The position numbers and the translations under genes were made by a program. A DNA stretch of 34,817 nt from positions 1-34,817 of the forward strand of contig JAWCNE010000010.1 of assembly GCA_038849025.1 (NCBI GenBank), read 5' to 3'. Under the pieces are notes generated by a model. That model saw nothing but the letters and a program-made list of their open reading frames with translations, was not told the DNA's origin and did no database searches. How positions within the stretch are numbered: the first letter of the stretch is position 1; every line of letters starts with the position of its first letter. The DNA comes from WUQU01 sp038849025. Its GTDB lineage: Archaea; Thermoproteota; Bathyarchaeia; Bathyarchaeales; Bathycorpusculaceae. Positions 8,502-17,139 of this stretch are shown here, piece by piece.

Positions 8502-8606
8502 CTATTTCGATTTTTCTTTGATAACTTCCTTGGCTTTTTTCTCTTTTCCTTTGTAATAATAATACTTCTTCTTTTTCTCCTCTTCACCTTTCTTCGATTT
8601 TGCCAT
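8502..8606 (-). CDS. 34-aa Lys/Tyr-rich small protein
   Basis: This very small ORF runs from ATG 8606 to TAG 8502. The product starts MAKSKKGEEEKKKK, then has four tyrosines, and ends in another Lys/Glu helix (EKKAKEVIKEKSK); 16 of its 34 residues are lysine. A GGTGA ribosome-binding sequence lies about 5 bases upstream, and a TATA box (8639-8646) predicts a start of transcription near 8616. The 85-aa gene follows after 15 bases. The position directly between a strong promoter and a coupled gene is the main support. A nucleic-acid-binding or ribosome-associated role would fit the charge but is only a guess. Confidence 0.5.
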   Translation of the reverse strand: MAKSKKGEEEKKKKYYYYKGKEKKAKEVIKEKSK

Positions 8607-8638
8607 AATTTCACCAGAGTCTACAATAGAGATGTACA

Positions 8639-8673
8639 TTTAAAAAGGTGCGCGACTGTGATATTGCAGTAAC
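8639..8673 (-). promoter_or_regulatory. Palindrome-TATA promoter module, copy 1
   Basis: Read on the minus strand: GTTACTG-N8-CAGTCGC (8673-8652), 5 bp (GCACC), then TATA box TTTTTAAA (8646-8639). It lies upstream of the 34-aa/85-aa pair. The half-site next to TATA is intact and the distal one is degenerate. Four other promoters in this window have the same module with the same 5-bp gap. Confidence 0.7.
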
Positions 8674-8716
8674 ACTGAACTGTAACCTTTAAAATTTTAA
8701 AATTGTGAGGGGAAAA

Positions 8717-9859
8717 TTAACTCCATAGCAGCTTTAAAGTATCCTCTTTATCTAATTCCACTTGGGTTCCGAATTTTTTCCCTTCCCTATTTAGCACCGT
8801 TTTTAGCCACAAGGTGTCAGTTTTTGATGCTCGATTTACTCTGAAACGTTTAATTTGTGTAGGCACCATGTGTAAGGAAAAGAGATTTCCAGTTGATGGT
8901 TCTAAACTGGCAAAGTACATTACGCCTAGATCACCTCTAAAATATTCATATCCGCTTATACCTTCATAATCATTGATGAAGTCGCCACAACCATATAGAA
9001 TAAGCTTGTTTCTATAAACTTCTATTCCTTTGACATGATGAGAAGAATGACTGTGAATTATGTCAACATATGCCTCGTCAACGAGTTTGTGAGCAAATTT
9101 CCTTTGTTCATTTGGGACTTCATATCCCCAGTTTGCCCCCCAATGGATGGACGCAACTACGATATCTCTTGGACCTTTAATTTTCATAACTTTCTCTTTA
9201 ATGTTATCAACAGCTCTGTCTGATAGATTTTTCATTAGGTTCACACCTGGTTTGTCTTTACGAGCGGCCCAGCTTAGGGGTATTCCGCTTGTTTCGGATC
9301 CGAAAGAGAAAAAGATAACCCTTCCTTTTTCCTCCACTTCCATAACTGCTGGAGTTTCCGCTTCTTCAATATTCTTGCCTGCACCAGCAAATTTCACGTT
9401 GACTTTTTTAAGGGTTTCAAGGGTTTCTATTAGACCTAAATATCCCCAATCTAAAATGTGGTTGTTCGCGAGAGAACAGCAATCTATCTTTGCCGCTGTA
9501 ATGCAAGAAATATTCTCAGGGTTCATACGATAGTGTATATCCTTATCCTTTAAGTAGTCGCCGCTCTTGGTTATGCTTGTCTCTAAATTAATAATTCTCA
9601 AATCAGGGACTCTTCTTTCAAGTTCATGAATGGCGTCGCCCCAAATGTAGGAAAAATTTACGGGTTTTGGAATGGGCCCATTTATTTTTTCAGCGAGCCA
9701 CACATACTCCATGGCATTTTTAACATATGGCTCATGGAGGGTAGGATCGCTTGGATGGGGCAACACTTGATCGATTCCTCTTCCTGTCATCACATCGCCG
9801 CACATGAATATGTTGATAAGGGAATCAGTGGATCTGGATTTCTCGCTTCCCTGCGGCAT
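8717..9859 (-). CDS. CapA family metallophosphoesterase-like protein
   Basis: This 380-aa protein belongs to the PGA_cap/CapA family (poly-gamma-glutamate capsule protein type), a calcineurin-like metallophosphoesterase fold. The visible metal-site motifs are GDVMTGRG (21-28), NLETS, SLANNHILDWG, SIHWGANWG, HSHSSHHVKG and YGCGDFINDY. There is no signal peptide or membrane helix, unlike many CapA proteins, so a cytoplasmic phosphatase role is possible. Bacterial relatives act in polyglutamate capsule export, but many archaeal members stand alone without capB/capC, as here, and their role is unknown. The start is ATG 9859 with AGAGG upstream. It appears monocistronic. Confidence 0.85.
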   Translation of the reverse strand: MPQGSEKSRSTDSLINIFMCGDVMTGRGIDQVLPHPSDPTLHEPYVKNAMEYVWLAEKINGPIPKPVNFSYIWGDAIHELERRVPDLRIINLETSITKSGDYLKDKDIHYRMNPENISCITAAKIDCCSLANNHILDWGYLGLIETLETLKKVNVKFAGAGKNIEEAETPAVMEVEEKGRVIFFSFGSETSGIPLSWAARKDKPGVNLMKNLSDRAVDNIKEKVMKIKGPRDIVVASIHWGANWGYEVPNEQRKFAHKLVDEAYVDIIHSHSSHHVKGIEVYRNKLILYGCGDFINDYEGISGYEYFRGDLGVMYFASLEPSTGNLFSLHMVPTQIKRFRVNRASKTDTLWLKTVLNREGKKFGTQVELDKEDTLKLLWS

Positions 9860-10005
9860 GTTTGTTTTAAACCTCTTTTAATTAGAGCCTTTTAGGAAAC
9901 TCCATCTGATTACTCAATTTAGATTCTGAAGGCCTAGCGCCCTATTTAGGTTATAAGTCTTTACATACTTGGAAAGTTTTTGTCTTAAATGCACTTTGGA
10001 TATTT

Positions 10006-10668
10006 TCATCGGTTAATTCTGAGATGCTGCAAAAACCATTTAGTCGCAAGTTTAGCTACTTCTTCTAGTTTTCCCGGTTCGTCGAAAAGGTGAGAGGCTC
10101 CAGGCACGATTTCAAGCTTCTTTTCAGCAGAAATGTACTTCATGGCTTCTAGGTTTAAATCAAGGACAACCGTGTCATTTCCTCCAACAATAGATAAAAT
10201 GGGTGCTTTCACTTGAGGGAGATATTCTAAGGCAAGGTCGATGCGGCCCCCACGTGAGACTACGGCCATGATGTCTGCTGGGAGTTTTGCAGCTGCTATT
10301 AACGCTGCGGCGGCGCCGGTGCTGGATCCAAAATAGCCTATGGCTAGATTTCTTGTCGAAGGGTTTTTCTTAACCCATTCGGTTGCACCTATCAAGCGTT
10401 GGGAAAGTAGATCTATATCAAATCGGAACTGGGCCGTGCGAAGGTCGATTTCTTCCTCTTCTTTTGTGAGGAGATCCATCAACAATGTGGCGATTCCAGC
10501 TTCGTTGAGCACATTTGCCACGTAGCGATTTCTTGGGCTGAATCTGCTGCTGCCGCTTCCATGTGCAAACAAAACTATTCCCTTAGTGTCTTCAAGAAAG
10601 AAAAGATCTCCTTCTAATTTCGATTTTCCTATGGGAATTGTGACAGGGATTTCTTTTATTTTCTTCAT
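10006..10668 (-). CDS. Dienelactone hydrolase-like alpha/beta hydrolase
   Basis: This is a small alpha/beta hydrolase with all three catalytic elements: the nucleophile elbow GYFGSSTG (Ser), Asp in VGGNDTVV and His in GASHLFDEP; GIVLFAHGSGSS near the N-terminus supplies the oxyanion region. It is the dienelactone-hydrolase-like type that is widely found next to, or fused to, a phosphoribosyltransferase domain, and the preceding gene is exactly such a protein. I prefer ATG 10668 because GGAG lies 9 bases upstream; TTG 10683 directly after the upstream stop is the alternative. The two genes are surely co-transcribed. The substrate of the pair is unknown. Confidence 0.85.
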   Translation of the reverse strand: MKKIKEIPVTIPIGKSKLEGDLFFLEDTKGIVLFAHGSGSSRFSPRNRYVANVLNEAGIATLLMDLLTKEEEEIDLRTAQFRFDIDLLSQRLIGATEWVKKNPSTRNLAIGYFGSSTGAAAALIAAAKLPADIMAVVSRGGRIDLALEYLPQVKAPILSIVGGNDTVVLDLNLEAMKYISAEKKLEIVPGASHLFDEPGKLEEVAKLATKWFLQHLRINR

Positions 10669-10683
10669 AATTGGATTCTCCAA

Positions 10684-11355
10684 CTATGTTTTGGGCGGGG
10701 CTTTCAGGTGTTGTTTGCTAAGATTTAGCAATTTTATAACTTCCTCATCGGTGGTTTGGGTAAAGTTCTTATAAAATTGGCCAATAGCGTAGAAAGGTTC
10801 TGGAGTGTATAAACAAACGACGTGATCCGCTTCCCGTGCTAGTTCATCGATGGTGGAGCGGGGGCCAACCGGTACCGCGATTATAATCCTTTTAGCGCCT
10901 TTCTTGTGCACTGAGGCTAAGGCAGCTTTTACAGTGTAGCCTGTGGCTACCCCATCATCTACTAAGATAACCTCACGATCTTTAATATTAGGGTAGGGGG
11001 TGTCTCCTCGGTACAATTTCAACCGACGCTTAATTTCTAATTTTTGCTTTTCACTTTCAGCTTTAATGTAGTTTGCAGATACTTGCAGATATGTTACCAG
11101 TCTGTCATCAAGGATAATGGTTCCGTCCTCTGTTATGGCTCCAATAGCTAATTCAGGATTCTCTGGGGCACCGATTTTTCTGGGGATTATGATATCTAAG
11201 GGGATGCTGAGGGCTTGAGCCACTTCAAAACCTACGACTACGCCGCCTCTGGGAATAGCCAAGGCGATAGCGTCTTTGCTAGCAATGCTTGTCAAAGCTG
11301 AGGCTAAACGTCTTCCAGCTTCAACCCTATCAGTAAAAAGCCACAATAGAGTCAC
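10684..11355 (-). CDS. Phosphoribosyltransferase domain protein
   Basis: This 223-aa type I phosphoribosyltransferase has the PRPP-binding signature VILVDDGVATGYT (about 127-139). Upstream are AIPRGGVVVGFEVA and the substrate-side IIPRKIGAPENPELAIGAI, the pattern of the COG1926-like group rather than of a standard nucleobase salvage enzyme. The reaction is unknown. The gene starts with GTG 11355, with AAAGGTG overlapping the start region, and is followed without a gap by the dienelactone hydrolase-like gene. This gene pairing is common in bacteria and archaea, which suggests the two act together, perhaps on a modified nucleotide or stress-related substrate. Confidence 0.85.
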   Translation of the reverse strand: MTLLWLFTDRVEAGRRLASALTSIASKDAIALAIPRGGVVVGFEVAQALSIPLDIIIPRKIGAPENPELAIGAITEDGTIILDDRLVTYLQVSANYIKAESEKQKLEIKRRLKLYRGDTPYPNIKDREVILVDDGVATGYTVKAALASVHKKGAKRIIIAVPVGPRSTIDELAREADHVVCLYTPEPFYAIGQFYKNFTQTTDEEVIKLLNLSKQHLKAPPKT

Positions 11356-11490
11356 ACCTTTTCAGGAACCAAGAATTACTATAAGCCTGTATGGCTGGGC
11401 TAATTGTAAGGCTATAGGCTTCACCAAGTTCTTAATTCTCCTTAAGCATCGGCATAAAATATTTAGAACCCAAAAATAAGGCCTTTCACT

Positions 11491-11814
11491 TTATAAATGT
11501 GCGAAATACCAGGGCTTCCGCTCTTTTACGGGCGATTTGAATGGCGAGATTTTCCTTCGCGAATTAGGAGGTATAAACTTTCTTTGCAATTTAGGTGTTA
11601 TAAACACCGATTGTCCCTTTTCTAAGCGGTCCATTAAAAGTTCGATATCGATTTTTTCAGTTTCTATAACCTCGACTCTATCGTCATCTTGCAGCAAAAA
11701 CAATATTTGGAATATCTTGTTTTTTGAAGGGGCTGATTCCGGAATACTGGTTTTGTTGTAAATTCTAGTGGCTTCGTCTGACACGTCGCTTAAAGTGAGA
11801 ATTTCACCTTCCAT
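11491..11814 (-). CDS. Uncharacterised small soluble protein (about 107 aa)
   Basis: I do not recognise this family. The product is hydrophilic, with acidic helices in the first half (EILTLSDVSDEATRIY, LLQDDDRVEVIETEKIDIELLMDRL) and a basic C-terminal tail (RKFIPPNSRRKISPFK, VKERKPWYFAHL). There are no membrane segments or cysteines. I prefer ATG 11814; TTG 11820 is two codons upstream. Its promoter carries one of the five palindrome-TATA modules of this window (11847-11881), with transcription predicted to start only a few bases before the gene. The gap 11356-11490 between it and the phosphoribosyltransferase gene holds nothing else I can identify. Confidence 0.65.
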   Translation of the reverse strand: MEGEILTLSDVSDEATRIYNKTSIPESAPSKNKIFQILFLLQDDDRVEVIETEKIDIELLMDRLEKGQSVFITPKLQRKFIPPNSRRKISPFKSPVKERKPWYFAHL

Positions 11815-11846
11815 ACTCAACCCTAAAAGCTGATTATATTAAAATG

Positions 11847-11881
11847 CTATTAAGCATATGCGACTGTAATTTTACAGCAAC
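11847..11881 (-). promoter_or_regulatory. Palindrome-TATA promoter module, copy 2
   Basis: Read on the minus strand: GTTGCTG-N8-CAGTCGC (11881-11860), 5 bp (ATATG), then CTTAATAG (11854-11847). The TATA octamer and its spacing are identical to those of copy 5 at 23287-23321. It lies upstream of the 107-aa unknown gene. Confidence 0.7.
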
Positions 11882-11951
11882 AGCCTATTTTGGTCTCTTG
11901 GCGCAGATTTATTTAGTAATAAAAAGTTTTCATGTATGAAAAGAGGTTAAT

Positions 11952-13601
11952 TCAAGTTAATACTGCTATTAACTTTCCTTCTTTAAACACTGCCAGTCTC
12001 GGGATGCCCTTCTCCCTCATGGTTTTTAAGGCGTCTATTAATGGTTCATCAGAGTTTATTGTTAAAACAGGCATGGACATTATTTCTTTTGCAATGATGG
12101 TTTTTGGATCTTTTTGAGCTTTAAGCACTTTTTCTAAAATATCTTTTTGATCTATTACGCCCAAGATGTTATTATCTTTGCAGACTAGAACTGAATTGAC
12201 TCCTGTTTTGAGCATGGTATCAACAACTTCTAGTATGGTGCTGGAACTTGAAACTTCAATGGAAGTTCCAGCCAGTTTGCTTGAACCTATTTCTGAGATT
12301 AGCGTTCCCCTTTTCCAGATGGCATCCAGGATTTCCCTTGCTCTTTCCACATGTTTTTGATCATTTGTGTAGAAAGTATTGTGCAAATAGAAGGGAGACT
12401 GAAGAGACTGCTCTTCTAAAGGTGGTGTCTTGAACATGAAAAAGTGTTTGTTATCTACTATCATCATAGCCAAGTAGCTAATGGAAACATGCTTAACTTC
12501 GCAGAAGGCTGAGAGCTTTTGTGCAGCTTCTAAATTTTCTAAGTCAATTGGGGCCATAATTCGAATTTTAACGCCTCTTTCAGAACATTTTTTAAATTGG
12601 GCGCTGTCTGCGATCTTGTTTATGCCGATGGATGAAGAAATTAGGATTATTTCGTTGTTGGCTGCGTCGAGCACGCTTTTTATTTTTGCTTGTGCATCTG
12701 CTGGTTCTTTAATTATTGTTGTTTCTTCTGGAGGTTTCCCCGTTTCCAACTCGTTTACTCTGTCTTCTGCATTGACGGCGTTGCGCCATATTTCCATGAA
12801 GGATGCTTTTAGGGGTGCAGCGAACATTTTGCTGGTGATCCATAGACCTGTATCTTCTTGCAGAGGCGTAGATGATTCACTTTTGGAGGTCACATAGAGA
12901 ATGGTTTCTTCTTCATCAGTCATGACAAAACGAGGATAAAATTGGGAGTTCAGGTCGATGTGGCGTAATTCAATGTTTGAGTTCCTTGCAGGGATTTTTT
13001 TAAGTATTCTTTTTATTATGTTGAGATTTTCCTTTGAGATATTAGCTAGGATTTTGAATCGGATGTTTCTTTTTTCTTGAGCTAATTTAATTATCATGTC
13101 TGGAATTTCGGCCATGTCTTCATGAATTAAGCCTGAACTGGTGGTTAATTCTAAGAATTCTTTTTTGGCTTCCTTTGCCATTTGGAGGATTTTTGTGAAA
13201 ATTCCATCCTTTCCAACGATAACTTTGAGTTTTGCTATAGGGTATTCTTGGCCTATTGGTTTTTTGTGGATTGATTTGAAGTAGTTTATTATTTCCTGCT
13301 TTTCGTTTTCGAGGCGGGCCACTTCGGTTTTCTTGGTTTTTATGAGTGATTCGATTAGGGGTTCAATGGGGGTTGCCGCGTACCGGGTTGGGGCTTCAAT
13401 GGTTATTTCCACTATTCCTTTTTCTTTAAGGCTGTTTAGTGCGCGGTATGTTTGGGCCCTGTCAATGTTTAGGTAGGCGGCAATGGTGTAGGCTTTTTGT
13501 GGCCCCTTTTTCCATAGGAACAAGTAGATTTCAGCTTCTCTTCTTGATAAGCCTAGTTCGCGAAGAATTTCAAACAGTTTTTTATCATCTATTTCGTTCA
13601 T
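11952..13601 (-). CDS. TrmB-like transcriptional regulator with PLD-like and CBS domains
   Basis: This is a 549-aa protein. Residues 5-85 form a winged helix of the TrmB/Sugar_tr type (LGLSRREAEIYLFLWKKGPQKAYTIA, then DRAQTYRALNSLKEKGIVE). A coiled region and two phospholipase-D-like sensor segments follow (about 100-275 and 295-435), the usual TrmB effector fold without obvious catalytic HKD motifs. A C-terminal CBS pair (about 440-549) could sense adenine nucleotides; the second CBS stops at GKLIAVLT and lacks the usual final helix. The gene diverges from the histidine kinase. Its start (ATG 13601) lies beside a 9-bp-period direct repeat TGTCCTA (13601-13607 and 13610-13616), possibly an autoregulatory site. 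Confidence 0.85.
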   Translation of the reverse strand: MNEIDDKKLFEILRELGLSRREAEIYLFLWKKGPQKAYTIAAYLNIDRAQTYRALNSLKEKGIVEITIEAPTRYAATPIEPLIESLIKTKKTEVARLENEKQEIINYFKSIHKKPIGQEYPIAKLKVIVGKDGIFTKILQMAKEAKKEFLELTTSSGLIHEDMAEIPDMIIKLAQEKRNIRFKILANISKENLNIIKRILKKIPARNSNIELRHIDLNSQFYPRFVMTDEEETILYVTSKSESSTPLQEDTGLWITSKMFAAPLKASFMEIWRNAVNAEDRVNELETGKPPEETTIIKEPADAQAKIKSVLDAANNEIILISSSIGINKIADSAQFKKCSERGVKIRIMAPIDLENLEAAQKLSAFCEVKHVSISYLAMMIVDNKHFFMFKTPPLEEQSLQSPFYLHNTFYTNDQKHVERAREILDAIWKRGTLISEIGSSKLAGTSIEVSSSSTILEVVDTMLKTGVNSVLVCKDNNILGVIDQKDILEKVLKAQKDPKTIIAKEIMSMPVLTINSDEPLIDALKTMREKGIPRLAVFKEGKLIAVLT

Positions 13602-13640
13602 GTCCTACTTGTCCTATTTGATGATTCTTTTTAACGCTTA

Positions 13641-13670
13641 TAAATTAAAAATAATCATGAATATATTAAT
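13641..13670. promoter_or_regulatory. Divergent TATA boxes between the TrmB-like gene and the kinase operon
   Basis: The minus-strand box TTTATAAGC (about 13640-13648) serves the TrmB-like gene; the plus-strand box ATATATTAAT (13661-13670) serves the kinase operon and predicts a transcript start near 13690. The boxes are about 20 bases apart, so a regulator bound here could affect both. Confidence 0.5.
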
Positions 13671-13688
13671 ACTTAACCTCGGTTTTGG

Positions 13689-13781
13689 GTGTTGATTTGG
13701 TTGAGAAAAATAAGGAGGAGAATCCTCAAGATTATTGAGGTGAAAGAATTGTTGGATAGCGGGGTGTTGCGAGGATTATAA
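13689..13781 (+). CDS. Possible 30-aa leader ORF coupled to the histidine kinase
   Basis: From GTG 13689 (or TTG 13701) to TAA 13779-13781 there is an open frame ending 2 bases before the kinase ATG. The product would begin MLIWLRKIRRRILKIIEV: hydrophobic, strongly basic and amphipathic. The predicted transcript start (near 13690) coincides with the GTG, which would make it leaderless. The DNA inside it also forms small hairpins (CCTCAA-N5-TTGAGG, 13724-13740). It could be a true small protein, a translational leader, or only chance. The 14-mer AAAATAAGGAGGAG in it recurs at 17237-17250. Confidence 0.35.
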   Translation: MLIWLRKIRRRILKIIEVKELLDSGVLRGL

Positions 13782-13783
13782 AA

Positions 13784-16729
13784 ATGGAAGAAAAATTGAA
13801 ACGTTTGAATGCTTTGCTTGGGGCTCTGCGCCATGTGAACCGGTTGATTGTCAAGGAGAAAAATCGTGATAGGTTACTTCAAGGCATCTGTGACACACTC
13901 GTTAACAATCTCGGCTATTATAATGTTTGGATCAGCTTGTTTGATAAACATGGAAATTTTATATCAGGATTTGAGTCCGGTGTTGGCCCTAACTTCTCAT
14001 CTCTTGTCGATCAACTCGGAAATGGAAAGTTATGTGATTGCGCGGTTAAGGCAATGGCGCAGCCGGCGGTTGTGGTTATAGAAAACCCTCAAAGCTGTGG
14101 ATGTTGTCCTCTAGCCAAAATGTATGGAGGTAGAAGCGGCTTAAGCGCCAGGCTCGAATATGCCGGTTCCATTTATGGCGTAATCACGGCAAGTACGCCC
14201 ATTTCTAGCATGTTGTATGAAGACGAAAGAAGCCTCTTTAAAGAATTGGCCGATGATATCGCCTTCGCTTTGTATCGACTTGAATTGGAAAAGGAAAGAG
14301 ATAAGGCCTTAGAATTGCTTCGGCAAAGTGAAGAGAAATTTTCTAAGGTTTTTCATAATAGCCCAATTGCAATGACGATTTCTCGTCTTCCAGATGGAGT
14401 TTGGGTTGATGTTAACGAGAGTTTTCTGCAGTTAACTGAATATGCTCGAGAAGAAGTTATCGGTCACAGCTCAGTTGAACTAAACATATTTGAAGACAAT
14501 TTCGAAAAGCATGCAGAAATCATTAATCTGTTACGCACTAAGGGCAGCGTAAGCAACATTGAAGTGGGTGCGCGAACAAAAAGTGGCAAGCGTCTTAAGT
14601 TTCTCCTTTCTGCAGCAAAAGTCAATGTTGGCGGCCAAGATTACGCTATCACCATGAATATGGATATTACCGAACGCGTAAGCGCTGAAGGAGCGCTTCG
14701 CAGAATACATGATGAATTAGAAGAGCGCTTTCGAGAACGTACAAAAGAGTTAAAGGAAACTGCTGAGAAACTGCAAAGAGAAATCGCTGATCGGGTGAAA
14801 GCTGAAAAGCTAATAGAGAATGAAAGGAAACGCTTTTTTGACGTCTTAGAAAAGCTGCCAGTTTATCTAGTGTTGCTAACTCCAGATCACCATGTAGCTT
14901 ATGCTAACCGTTTCTTCCGAGAGCGCTTCGGCGAAGACCATGGCCGCCACTGCTTTGAGTACTTATTTGGGCGCACGCAGCCCTGCGAAATTTGTGAAAC
15001 GTACAAGGTTCTCCAGACTATGGCCCCTCTTGAATGGGAGTGGACTGGTCCAGACGGCCGCATATACTACATCTACGACGCGCCCTTCACTGATGTTGAC
15101 GGCTCCACCCTTATACTAGAGGTGGGCATCGACATCACTGAACGCAGGAAAGCTGAAGAAGCCCTGCGTAAAGCTCACGACGAACTAGAAATGCGTGTTA
15201 GTGAACGTACAAAAGAACTAGCTGAAGCCTACGAGAAATTGCGTGAAAGCGAAAGAGACTTGAACCGTGCTCAAGCTGTAGCCCACATTGGAAGCTGGAG
15301 GCTAGATCTACGGAACAACGTATTGCAATGGTCTGATGAGGCATACCGCATATTTGGGATTCCCAAGGGAACACCTTTAACCTATGAAGCTTTTTTGGCT
15401 GCCGTTCACCCGCAAGACCGAGAATACGTTGATCAAAAGTGGAAGGCGGCGCTTCAAGGCAAACCATACGACATTGAACATAGGATAATTGTCAACGGCG
15501 AAGTAAAATGGGTTCGTGAAAAGGCTGAATTAGAATTAGACAAAGTTAACGGCACTGTGATCAGCGGATTCGGAACCGTTCAAGACATAACCGAACGCAA
15601 GCAAGCTGAACAAGCGCTTTATAGGGCTAAACAGGAATGGGAGCGAACCTTTGACGCCATTCCAGATATGATAGCGATTCTGGACGACAAACATAGGATT
15701 GTGCAAGTTAATCAAGCCATGGCGAAGCAACTGGGAGCAGCACCTGAACAATGCATTGGACTACCTTGTTATAAAGCCGTGCACGGTAAAGAACAACCCA
15801 TTGAATGCTGCCCACACGCAAAAACTCTGAAAAACGGACAAGAACACATCGAAGAAATTTACGACGAGCGCTTTGGAGGCTATTTCTTAATAAGCACCAC
15901 GCCGTTGAAGGATGAGAAAGGGCAAATGATCGGATCAGTACACGTAGCTCGCAACATCACTGACCTCAAAAAAATGGAGAAAAAACTCGAGGAGTACGCA
16001 AAGCACTTAGAGGAGTTGGTTGAAGCGAAAACTAAACAACTAAAAGATTCCGAAAGGCTTGCAGCTATTGGTCAGACAGCCGGCATGGTGGCACATGATA
16101 TTCGTAATCCCCTTCAAAGCATAGAGGGCGCAGTGTACTTGGCAAAGGAAGAACTTAAGTCATTGCCCCCTGAAAGCCGCGAAAGAAAAGAACTAGAAGA
16201 AATAATCGATATAATCGAAAACCAAACCAGCTACATAGACCACATAGTTTCAGACCTACAAGTCTTTGCTAAACCTCCACTGCCCCATCCCCAAGAAACA
16301 GACATCCAACAAGTGGTCAAAGAAGCGCTTTCAATCTTAAAAATTCCAAGTAACATCCAAGTCAAAACCATAATACAAAATGGCCTTAAAAAGCAATTTC
16401 TTGACCCCTCATTCCTAAAGCGGATACTCATAAACTTAACTGAAAATGCAATACAAGCAATGCCCAAAGGAGGAGAATTAACAATAACCGCATTCGAAGA
16501 CGAACAAAACTTACATATTCACGTTGAAGATACTGGCGTAGGCATTGCTGAAGAAGACAAACCAAAAATATTCACTCCCTTGTTCACTACAAAAGCAAAG
16601 GGGCAAGGATTTGGACTGGCAGTTTGCAAAAAACTCACAGAAACCCACAATGGAGAGATAAGCTTTGAAAGTGAACAAGGAAAAGGTACAATATTTAAGA
16701 TAAAACTGCCAAAAAAGAGGGAAAATTGA
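13784..16729 (+). CDS. Multi-sensor histidine kinase (GAF, four PAS, HisKA, HATPase)
   Basis: This is a 981-aa soluble sensor kinase without transmembrane helices. Order: GAF (about 10-170), PAS (183-298), coiled coil, PAS (345-455), coiled coil, PAS with the S_TKc-linked PAS_3 look (485-605), PAS (615-730), HisKA (755-830) and HATPase (870-978). The phospho-acceptor is His771 in GMVAHDIRNPL; the ATP site has NLTENAIQA (884-892), DTGVGIAE (916-923) and GQGFGLA (940-946). Three sensor domains carry cysteine sets: C84/C86 and C105/C107/C108 in the GAF, C390/C401/C404 in PAS2 and C662/C675/C676 in PAS4, suggesting a metal, FeS or redox input. A receiver protein is encoded immediately downstream. 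Confidence 0.93.
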   Translation: MEEKLKRLNALLGALRHVNRLIVKEKNRDRLLQGICDTLVNNLGYYNVWISLFDKHGNFISGFESGVGPNFSSLVDQLGNGKLCDCAVKAMAQPAVVVIENPQSCGCCPLAKMYGGRSGLSARLEYAGSIYGVITASTPISSMLYEDERSLFKELADDIAFALYRLELEKERDKALELLRQSEEKFSKVFHNSPIAMTISRLPDGVWVDVNESFLQLTEYAREEVIGHSSVELNIFEDNFEKHAEIINLLRTKGSVSNIEVGARTKSGKRLKFLLSAAKVNVGGQDYAITMNMDITERVSAEGALRRIHDELEERFRERTKELKETAEKLQREIADRVKAEKLIENERKRFFDVLEKLPVYLVLLTPDHHVAYANRFFRERFGEDHGRHCFEYLFGRTQPCEICETYKVLQTMAPLEWEWTGPDGRIYYIYDAPFTDVDGSTLILEVGIDITERRKAEEALRKAHDELEMRVSERTKELAEAYEKLRESERDLNRAQAVAHIGSWRLDLRNNVLQWSDEAYRIFGIPKGTPLTYEAFLAAVHPQDREYVDQKWKAALQGKPYDIEHRIIVNGEVKWVREKAELELDKVNGTVISGFGTVQDITERKQAEQALYRAKQEWERTFDAIPDMIAILDDKHRIVQVNQAMAKQLGAAPEQCIGLPCYKAVHGKEQPIECCPHAKTLKNGQEHIEEIYDERFGGYFLISTTPLKDEKGQMIGSVHVARNITDLKKMEKKLEEYAKHLEELVEAKTKQLKDSERLAAIGQTAGMVAHDIRNPLQSIEGAVYLAKEELKSLPPESRERKELEEIIDIIENQTSYIDHIVSDLQVFAKPPLPHPQETDIQQVVKEALSILKIPSNIQVKTIIQNGLKKQFLDPSFLKRILINLTENAIQAMPKGGELTITAFEDEQNLHIHVEDTGVGIAEEDKPKIFTPLFTTKAKGQGFGLAVCKKLTETHNGEISFESEQGKGTIFKIKLPKKREN

Positions 16730-16731
16730 AA

Positions 16732-17100
16732 ATGGAAACAAAGAAAACCATTCTCATAATAGACGACGACAAATACATCCAACAAGTTTTCACCCGCATC
16801 CTCAGAAAACAAGGATACCTCATAGACTGCGCCGAAACCGGACAAGAGGCGATTGAAAAACTTCAAAATAAAAAATACGACCTAGCCCTAATAGACGTAA
16901 AGTTGCCAGACACCAACGGCACAGATCTAATATCAAAGATGCATTCGATGCATCCAGAAATGGTAAAAATCGCCATAACAGGCTTCCCATCCTTGGAAGA
17001 CGCAACCAAAACCATAGATCGAGGGGCCGCAGCTTATCTAGTGAAACCCGTAAAATCAGAAGAGCTCATAAGAATAATCAATGAAAAACTCAACCAATAA
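16732..17100 (+). CDS. Receiver-only response regulator, partner of the kinase
   Basis: This single CheY-like receiver of about 122 aa has no output domain. The acidic pocket is IIDDDKY, the phosphorylated Asp is in LALIDVKLPD (residue 55 from ATG 16732), the Thr switch is in IAITGFP and the Lys is in YLVKPVKS. TTG 16726 overlaps the kinase TGA, but ATG 16732 has GAGGG 10 bases upstream and is preferred. Coupling to the kinase strongly suggests it takes its phosphate. It must signal through protein contacts or onward transfer; the second receiver at 17873, of the same subtype, is a possible relative or relay partner. Confidence 0.9.
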   Translation: METKKTILIIDDDKYIQQVFTRILRKQGYLIDCAETGQEAIEKLQNKKYDLALIDVKLPDTNGTDLISKMHSMHPEMVKIAITGFPSLEDATKTIDRGAAAYLVKPVKSEELIRIINEKLNQ

Positions 17101-17139
17101 TGAAACACAAAAACCCAACTACTTATAAAATTCATTAAT

